Positions 55,940-64,000 of a stretch of 64,000 nucleotides of DNA are shown here, piece by piece; position 1 is the stretch's first letter, and the number at the start of each line of letters is the position of its first letter. A program made the translations under genes and the position numbers. Origin of the DNA: Pseudoxanthobacter soli DSM 19599. GTDB taxonomy: Bacteria; Pseudomonadota; Alphaproteobacteria; Rhizobiales; Segnochrobactraceae. The notes beneath the pieces are model-generated. The model made no database searches. It saw nothing but the letters and a program-made list of their open reading frames with translations, and had not been told where the DNA came from. The stretch spans positions 1-64,000 of the forward strand of contig NZ_FRXO01000002.1 of NCBI RefSeq assembly GCF_900148505.1, written 5' to 3'.

Positions 55940-58708
55940 ATGACAGCGCCAATCGCCGACCCACCCGACAGCGCGCGCGACGCGGACCGGCCCGCCGGCC
56001 CGCCGTCGGACGGCGGCGGCATCCGGGTCGCCAACGTCTCCCACGCCTACAAGACGGTGCACGCCCTCACCGACTTCTCGCTGGAGATGGAGGCCGGCGG
56101 CTCGCTCGCCATCGTCGGGCCGGACGGCGTCGGCAAGTCCACCCTGCTCGGCCTGATCGCGGGGGCGACGCGCATCCAGACGGGAACCGTCTCCGTGCTC
56201 GGCGCCGATCTCGCCCGGCGCGCGGAGCGCAACCGCGTCCAGCCGCGCATCGCCTTCATGCCCCAGGGGCTCGGCCGCAATCTCTACGCCAACCTGAGCG
56301 TCGTCGAGAACATCACCTTCTTCGCGCGCCTGTTCGGCCAGACGGGCGAGGCCGCCCGCGCGCGGGTGGAGCCGCTGCTCGCGGCGACCGGCCTCACCCC
56401 GTTCGCGGACCGGCTGATGCGCCGGCTTTCCGGCGGCATGAAGCAGAAGCTCGGGCTGTGCTGCGCGCTGGTGCACGACCCCGATCTCCTGATCCTCGAC
56501 GAACCGACCACCGGCGTGGACCCGCTGTCCCGGCGCCAGTTCTGGGAGCTGATCGACGGCATCCGCGCCGCGCGCCCCGGCCTCGGCCTCGTGGTCGCGA
56601 CCTCCGACATGGACGAGGCGATCCGCTTCCCCCGCGTCGTGATGATGGACGAAGGCCGCATTCTCGCCGACGGTACCCCGGCGGAGCTGCTTGCCCGCAC
56701 CGGCAGCGACAGCCTGGAGCGCGCGTTCGTCTCGCTGCTGCCGGCGGAGAAGCGCGGACCCGACCGCACCGATTCCGCCGTCGCGCCCATCCCGGCGGAT
56801 GCGCCCGTGGCGATCGAATCCCGCGGCCTGACCCGGCGGTTCGGGGATTTCGTCGCCGTCGACCATGTCAGCTTCTCGATCCGGCGGGGCGAGATCTTCG
56901 GCTTCCTCGGCTCCAACGGCTGCGGCAAGTCCACCACCATGAAGATGCTGACCGGGCTGCTGCCGGCAACCTCCGGCGAGGCGTTCCTGTTCGGCAGCCC
57001 GCTCGATGCCGGCGACATCGAGACCCGCCGCCGTGTCGGCTACATGTCGCAGAGCTTCTCGCTCTATGGCGAGCTGACCGTGCGCCAGAACCTGGAGCTC
57101 CACGCCGGCCTGTTCGACATCCGCGGCGCGGCGGCAGAGGCGCGCATCAAGCTGCTGGTGGAGAATTTCGGCCTCGGCGAGGACATCGATGCGCTGGCCG
57201 ACAGCCTGCCGCTCGGCGTGCGGCAGCGGCTTTCGCTCGCAGTCGCGATCCTGCACGAGCCGGAGATCCTGATCCTCGACGAGCCGACCTCGGGCGTCGA
57301 CCCGGTGGCGCGGGACCGGTTCTGGGACGACCTGCAGCTTTTGTCGCGGCGCGACGGCGTCACCATCTTCATCTCCACCCACTTCATGTCGGAAGCGGCA
57401 CGCTGCGACCGCATCTCGTTCATGCATGCCGGCAAGGTGATCGCCACCGGCACGCCGGCCGAACTGCAGGAAGCCCAGCACGCGCCGAGCCTGGAAGAAG
57501 CCTTCATCGCCTACATGGAACTCGGCGGACGTTCCGCGGCCGCGACGCCGCCGCCCGCCGCCGCGACCGAGGCGCCGCCGCCGGCCAACCTGTCGCTGCT
57601 TCGGATCGCCGCCTATGCCGGCCGCGAGGCGGTGGAACTGACCCGCGACCGCGTGCGGATGGCGTTCGCCCTCGGCGGCACCGTGATCCTGATGCTGATC
57701 TTCGGCTTCGGCATCACCCTCGACGTCGACAACCTGCGCTTCGCCGTGCTCGACCGCGACGACACGCCGGAAAGCCGGGCGCTGATCGACGAATTCGCCC
57801 ACTCGACCTATTTCATCGCCCAGCCCGCGCTGACGAGCCCGGCGGAACTGGAGCGGCGCCTGGTCGACAACGACATCGCGTTCGCGATCGAGATCCCGCC
57901 CTCGTTCGGCGCCGACCTGCGCGGCGGCCGCAGCACCGAAATCTCGGCCGCCATCGACGGCGCGATGCCGTTCCGCGCCGAAACCATCAAGTCCTACGTG
58001 CAGGCGGTCTATCAGCGCTTCCTCATGGACGCCGCCGAGACCGCCGGCAACACCGTCACCCAGGCGGCGACGGTGGAGATGCGCTATCGCTACAACCAGT
58101 CGTTCCGCAGCGTGGAAGCCATGGTGCCGGCCACCATCGCGCTTCTGCTGATCTTCATTCCGGCGATCCTGACGGCACTCGCCGTCGTCACGGAGAAGGA
58201 ACTCGGCTCGATCACCAACCTCTACGTGACGCCGGTGACCAAGCTCGAATTCCTGCTCGGCAAGCAGTTGCCCTATGCGGCGGTCGCGTTCCTGAACTTC
58301 CTCATGCTCACGGTGATGGCGATGACCGTGTTCGGCGTGCCGCTCAAGGGCAGCTTCCTCGGCCTCGCCGTGTGCGCCGTGCTCTACGTGCTCGCCACGA
58401 CGGCCATCGGACTGGTGTCGTCCGCGCTGACGCGCACCCAGGTGGCGGCGCTGTTCGGCACAGCCATCGGCACCATGGTGCCGGCGACCCAGTTCTCCGG
58501 CCTGATGCAGCCCGTCGCGACGCTGGAGGGCTCGGCCCGCATCATCGGCACCCTGTTCCCGACGACCTATTTCCTGCGCGCCAGCGTCGGCGCCTTCACC
58601 AAGGGACTGGACTTCGCGGCGCTGATGCCGTTCGCGCTGGCACTGACCGCGTTCTGGCCGGCGCTGCTTGCCATCGCCTTCGTGCTCCTGCGCAAACAGG
58701 GACGGTAA
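55940..58708 (+). CDS. rbbA: RbbA-like protein: two ABC ATPase domains fused to an ABC-2 permease
   Basis: 922 residues. ATPase 1: Walker A GPDGVGKST (60-68), signature LSGGMKQK (163-170), Walker B LLILDEPTTGVDP. ATPase 2: Walker A GSNGCGKST (324-332), Walker B ILILDEPTSGVDP, with a degenerate signature LPLGVRQRL in place of LSGG. The last ~350 residues form an ABC-2 permease with a large periplasmic loop and six membrane segments. This is the RbbA architecture; E. coli RbbA was described as a ribosome-associated ATPase and also looks like an exporter. Three bases separate it from the permease gene. Confidence 0.92.
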   Translation: MTAPIADPPDSARDADRPAGPPSDGGGIRVANVSHAYKTVHALTDFSLEMEAGGSLAIVGPDGVGKSTLLGLIAGATRIQTGTVSVLGADLARRAERNRVQPRIAFMPQGLGRNLYANLSVVENITFFARLFGQTGEAARARVEPLLAATGLTPFADRLMRRLSGGMKQKLGLCCALVHDPDLLILDEPTTGVDPLSRRQFWELIDGIRAARPGLGLVVATSDMDEAIRFPRVVMMDEGRILADGTPAELLARTGSDSLERAFVSLLPAEKRGPDRTDSAVAPIPADAPVAIESRGLTRRFGDFVAVDHVSFSIRRGEIFGFLGSNGCGKSTTMKMLTGLLPATSGEAFLFGSPLDAGDIETRRRVGYMSQSFSLYGELTVRQNLELHAGLFDIRGAAAEARIKLLVENFGLGEDIDALADSLPLGVRQRLSLAVAILHEPEILILDEPTSGVDPVARDRFWDDLQLLSRRDGVTIFISTHFMSEAARCDRISFMHAGKVIATGTPAELQEAQHAPSLEEAFIAYMELGGRSAAATPPPAAATEAPPPANLSLLRIAAYAGREAVELTRDRVRMAFALGGTVILMLIFGFGITLDVDNLRFAVLDRDDTPESRALIDEFAHSTYFIAQPALTSPAELERRLVDNDIAFAIEIPPSFGADLRGGRSTEISAAIDGAMPFRAETIKSYVQAVYQRFLMDAAETAGNTVTQAATVEMRYRYNQSFRSVEAMVPATIALLLIFIPAILTALAVVTEKELGSITNLYVTPVTKLEFLLGKQLPYAAVAFLNFLMLTVMAMTVFGVPLKGSFLGLAVCAVLYVLATTAIGLVSSALTRTQVAALFGTAIGTMVPATQFSGLMQPVATLEGSARIIGTLFPTTYFLRASVGAFTKGLDFAALMPFALALTAFWPALLAIAFVLLRKQGR

Positions 58709-58711
58709 GCG

Positions 58712-59905
58712 ATGCCGAACGCCTCTTCCCCCGCGCCCTCCTCATCCTCTCCTTCGCCCGCTCCCGCCCCGCGGCACAAGCGGCGGCGCCTCGCCAATAT
58801 CGGCCTGCTGATGGGCAAGGAGTTCCAGAGCCTGCGGCGCGACTATTCGATGCTCGCCTTCGTGATCTATGCCTTCACGTTCGCGATCTACATCCAGGCG
58901 AACGGCATGTCGCACGACCTGCACCAGGCGCCGATCGCGGTGGTGGACAACGACCGCTCGACGCTTTCGGAGACGATCGTCGACGCGCTGCTGCCACCGC
59001 GCTTCCAGACGCCCGTCGCCATTTCCGCCGACGACATCGACCGCACCATGGACGATGCGCGCTACATCTTCGTGCTCGACATCCCGCCGGACTTCCAGTC
59101 CGACGTTCTCGCCGGCCGTTCACCGTCGATCCAGCTTCTGATCGATGCGACGGCGGTGATGCAGGCGGGTCTCGGGTCCGGCTATATCCAGGAAATCGTC
59201 AACGACGAGGTGACGCGGTTCGTCACCCGCAGCGACGGCGAGGCCGTGCCGCAGGTCGCGCTTTCGATCCGCATCTTCTTCAACCAGTCGCTGGAATCGT
59301 CGTGGTTCACCGGCGCCATGGGCCTCATCAACAACATCACCATGCTGTCGGTGCTGCTATCCGGGGCGGCGCTGATCCGCGAGCGCGAGCACGGCACGCT
59401 GGAGCATCTGCTCGTGCTGCCGGTCGGCCCGACCGAGATCATGCTCGGCAAGGTGTTCGCCAACGGGCTCGTCGTGCTCGGGCTGACGGCGGTCTCGATC
59501 CTGGGCGTGCTGCAGGGCCTGCTCGGCATGGAGATCGCCGGATCGGTGCTGCTGTTCCTGACCGGCGTGGCGCTCTACCTGTTCTTCACGGCGGCGCTCG
59601 GCATCTTCCTCGGCACCATCGCCGGGACGATGCCGCAATTCGGCCTGTTGTTCTTCCTCGTCGTGCTGCCGATGAACATGCTGTCGGGCGGCTTCACGCC
59701 GCTGGAAAGCATGCCGCACTGGCTGCAGGTCGGGATGCAGGTATCGCCCTCGACGCAGTTCGTCGCGCTGTCGCAGGCGATCCTCTATCGCGGCGCCGGG
59801 CTCGACGTGGTGTGGCCCCGCTTCCTCGCGGTCGGCGCCATCGGGCTCCTGTTCTATCTCGTCAGCCTGAAGCGCTTCCGCCACTTCCTCGCCGCCCAGC
59901 AATAG
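58712..59905 (+). CDS. yhhJ: ABC-2 type permease, YhhJ-like
   Basis: 397 residues. One N-terminal membrane helix (around 50-68), a large extracytoplasmic domain (HDLHQAPIAVVDNDRSTLSETIVDALLPPRF...), then five C-terminal helices with LIREREHGTLEHLLVLPVGPTEIMLGKVFANGLVVLG, the ABC-2 family motif, and MNMLSGGFTPLESMP. It forms the second permease half for the RbbA-like pump. ATG 58712. Last gene of the run; csoR is convergent. Confidence 0.92.
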   Translation: MPNASSPAPSSSSPSPAPAPRHKRRRLANIGLLMGKEFQSLRRDYSMLAFVIYAFTFAIYIQANGMSHDLHQAPIAVVDNDRSTLSETIVDALLPPRFQTPVAISADDIDRTMDDARYIFVLDIPPDFQSDVLAGRSPSIQLLIDATAVMQAGLGSGYIQEIVNDEVTRFVTRSDGEAVPQVALSIRIFFNQSLESSWFTGAMGLINNITMLSVLLSGAALIREREHGTLEHLLVLPVGPTEIMLGKVFANGLVVLGLTAVSILGVLQGLLGMEIAGSVLLFLTGVALYLFFTAALGIFLGTIAGTMPQFGLLFFLVVLPMNMLSGGFTPLESMPHWLQVGMQVSPSTQFVALSQAILYRGAGLDVVWPRFLAVGAIGLLFYLVSLKRFRHFLAAQQ

Positions 59906-59966
59906 GGCGTGCCCCGTCCCGCGCTTTCGCGGGCGCGGAGCCGGCAGGATTCGGTCGGACAGGCTT

Positions 59967-59986
59967 GGGGCGGATCATTCCGCCCC
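59967..59986. terminator. Hairpin between convergent yhhJ and csoR
   Basis: GGGGCGGA (59967-59974) pairs perfectly with TCCGCCCC (59979-59986) around TCAT. It lies between two convergent genes but has no T-run in either direction, so its efficiency as a bidirectional terminator is doubtful. Confidence 0.45.
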
Positions 59987-59995
59987 GTGCGGCGT

Positions 59996-60271
59996 TCAGC
60001 GTTCAGCGCGGGCGAACACCTCCATCAGCTCCGCGATCTTGGCGCGCTGCTCCTCGGCATCGCCGCTGCGGATCGCGTGCTCGACGCAATGGCCGACGTG
60101 ATCGCGCAGCACCTCGTCCTCGACGCGGCGCATGGCGGCGCGAACCGCGGCGATCTGGGTGAGGATGTCGATGCAGTAGCGGTCATCCTCGACCATGCGC
60201 GCGATGCCGCGCACCTGGCCTTCGATGCGCTTGAGGCGCTTCAGCACGGAGGATTTCGCTTCGGTTCTCAT
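59996..60271 (-). CDS. csoR: CsoR/FrmR family metal-sensing repressor (copper-type ligands)
   Basis: 91 residues. [57 protein letters not shown] is the family fold. Cys35, His60 and Cys64 form the Cys-His-Cys set of Cu(I) sensors. ATG 60271; a longer upstream frame would run through the operators. The gene is divergent from the copper ATPase, and two CsoR-like palindromes lie between, so it probably represses both directions and releases DNA when Cu(I) binds. Confidence 0.92.
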   Translation of the reverse strand: MRTEAKSSVLKRLKRIEGQVRGIARMVEDDRYCIDILTQIAAVRAAMRRVEDEVLRDHVGHCVEHAIRSGDAEEQRAKIAELMEVFARAER

Positions 60272-60280
60272 GCTTGCCAG

Positions 60281-60297
60281 ATACCCCATGAGGGTAT
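60281..60297. promoter_or_regulatory. CsoR-type operator 1
   Basis: ATACCCCATGAGGGTAT: six-base perfect arms ATACCC/GGGTAT around CATGA. It is ten bases upstream of the csoR start, ideally placed for autorepression. The G/C-tract-with-TA-ends layout resembles known CsoR sites. Confidence 0.7.
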
Positions 60298-60315
60298 ATT
60301 GGTCAAGCGGATCAG

Positions 60316-60332
60316 ATACCCCCCGGGGGAAT
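60316..60332. promoter_or_regulatory. CsoR-type operator 2
   Basis: ATACCCCCCGGGGGAAT: a C/G-tract palindrome with ATAC and AAT ends, 18 bases upstream of the copper ATPase start at 60351 and 35 bases (centre to centre) from operator 1. Similar to operator 1 but less symmetric. Confidence 0.65.
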
Positions 60333-60350
60333 ACCGCAAGGAGCACCGAC

Positions 60351-62945
<2,595 letters not shown>

Positions 62946-63007
62946 TCCGCCCGTCCGTCGAACTCAGGGCGCTGCGACCGGTGCGCCTTCAACAGGGAGC
63001 GTTCGTC

Positions 63008-64000
63008 ATGCCGTTCCACCCCACCCGCCGCGGTTTCCTCGCCGGCGCGGGCGCCTTCGCCGCCGCCGGCCTGCTGCCGGCCTTCGCCCGCACGGCGCTG
63101 GCTGCGCCGGCCGGCACGTTCGAACTCGTCGCCGAAAGCCGGGTGATCGACGTCGACGGCAAGGCGGCGACCGTGTTCGGCGTCGCCGGCCCCGGCGGCC
63201 GGCAGGGCGTGGTGCTCGAACCCGGCGAGCGCTTCTCCGCCATTCTCCGCAACCGCCTGGGCACGGCGACCATCGTGCACTGGCACGGCCAGACGCCGCC
63301 GCCGGAACAGGACGGCGTGGCCTCGACCGGTTACGTCTCGCCGATCCTCGACGGCGAAAGCGCGACCTACGACTTCGCGCCACGGCCCGGCACGCACTGG
63401 ATGCACTCGCACCAGGGCCTGCAGGAGCAGCGGCTGCTGGCGGCGCCGCTGATCGTGCGCACGCCGGACGACGCGGCGATGGACGCCCAGGAGGTCGTGG
63501 TGATGCTGCACGATTTCAGCTTCCGCGACCCGGAGGAGATCCTCGCCGGGCTGACCGGGATGGCGGCGGGCGGGGGCATGCAGGGCCATGACATGCAGAG
63601 CGGTGGCATGCAAGGCATGGACATGCCGGGCATGGATCACGGCTCCATGAATAGCGGCTCCATGAACCATGGCTCGATGGATCAAGGGAGCATGGATCAC
63701 GCCGGCATGGCCGGGATGGAGGGGATGGGCGGCTCGGGAGCGGCCGGCCATGCCATGCCGGGCATGGACCACGGCGCCGCCGACCTCAACGACATCCGAT
63801 ATGACGCCTTCCTCGCCAACGACCGCACCCTGTCCGACCCCGAAATCGTCAGGGTGGAGCGCAACGGCAAGGTCCGCCTGCGGGTGATCAACGGCGCCAC
63901 CGCCAGCAATTTCTGGCTCGACCTCGGCGCCCTCACCGGCACGCTGATCGCCGTCGACGGCAACGAGGTCGTTCCGCTCGAGGCAAGCCGGTTCCCGCTC
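63008..64000 (+). CDS. Multicopper oxidase (CopA-type copper resistance), C-terminally cut by window edge
   Basis: First 331 residues, in frame to the last base. A twin-arginine signal (RRGFLAGAGAFAAAGLLPAF) predicts export folded to the periplasm. Copper-site motifs: IVHWHGQTPPPEQDG (His91, His93) and HWMHSHQGLQEQ (His130, His133, His135). Residues 184-257 are extremely Met/His-rich with repeated GSMxxGSM, MDHG and GM(D/Q)GM units, as in copper-resistance CopA oxidases. The trinuclear and type-1 motifs of the C-terminal domain lie beyond the window. Probably co-transcribed with the copper ATPase and oxidises or buffers Cu(I). ATG 63008. Confidence 0.92.
   Translation, partial: MPFHPTRRGFLAGAGAFAAAGLLPAFARTALAAPAGTFELVAESRVIDVDGKAATVFGVAGPGGRQGVVLEPGERFSAILRNRLGTATIVHWHGQTPPPEQDGVASTGYVSPILDGESATYDFAPRPGTHWMHSHQGLQEQRLLAAPLIVRTPDDAAMDAQEVVVMLHDFSFRDPEEILAGLTGMAAGGGMQGHDMQSGGMQGMDMPGMDHGSMNSGSMNHGSMDQGSMDHAGMAGMEGMGGSGAAGHAMPGMDHGAADLNDIRYDAFLANDRTLSDPEIVRVERNGKVRLRVINGATASNFWLDLGALTGTLIAVDGNEVVPLEASRFPL

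Noticed and set aside
56458-60162. Plus-strand open frame of about 1230 codons in another frame of rbbA-yhhJ
   Set aside because: Arg/Pro/His-rich out-of-frame reading of two clear ABC transporter genes.

Overview
The window is GC-rich chromosomal DNA of an alphaproteobacterium, most likely Hyphomicrobiales (Rhizobiales). The evidence is the block rpsT - dnaA - dnaN - recF - gyrB, a cobS-cobT cobaltochelatase pair followed by a phytase-esterase-like gene and rpmB, a FixK-type regulator, and a perfect CtrA-type site upstream of the dnaA region. Genus is not resolved. No rRNA, tRNA, insertion sequence, prophage or CRISPR array was recognised.

Region 1 (1-19.4 kb) is a surface-polysaccharide locus. 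At the left edge a truncated manC diverges from gmd and fcl, which together give GDP-mannose and then GDP-fucose. They are followed by a GT2 enzyme with DUF4214-like repeats and a GT4 enzyme. Convergent to these on the minus strand is a long series: a FkbM methyltransferase with TPR repeats, a 1667-residue sulfotransferase/glycosyltransferase fusion, then a tightly overlapping operon rfbG - epimerase/reductase - GT2 (GtrB/ArnC-like) - rfbF - methyltransferase - gtrA, ending in a GT-C membrane glycosyltransferase. The operon looks like a CDP-6-deoxyhexose pathway coupled to a Gtr-type lipid-carrier glycosylation system.

Region 2 (19.6-39 kb) is mainly housekeeping: an exported hydrolase, moeB, cysK, dut, coaBC, an LpoA-like lipoprotein divergent from rsmI-yraN, gshB, a GNAT acetyltransferase, leuB, a DnaJ-domain protein, cobS-cobT, an exported phytase-esterase-like protein, a YhhQ-type transporter, rpmB, a Bcr/CflA exporter and rplS.

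Region 3 (39.6-49.9 kb) is the replication/gyrase block: rpsT with a near-consensus promoter, a 988-base intergenic segment with a perfect TTAA-N7-TTAAC site and weak DnaA-box-like words, a rhodanese gene, dnaA, dnaN, recF, a LysE exporter and gyrB.

Region 4 (49.9-64 kb) begins with a FixK-like regulator that has an FNR/FixK-type box just upstream. It continues with a small unknown gene, a secondary alcohol dehydrogenase, a CBS+BON protein, a second zinc alcohol dehydrogenase, and the YhiI-RbbA-YhhJ transporter set. It ends with a copper module: csoR divergent from a P1B copper ATPase, with two CsoR-like operators between them, and a Met/His-rich multicopper oxidase cut by the right edge.

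A family of composite palindromic intergenic elements occurs at about 7.5 kb and 51 kb, with a partial member at 46.4 kb. All functional statements are read from sequence and remembered family motifs. No database or folding computation was run.
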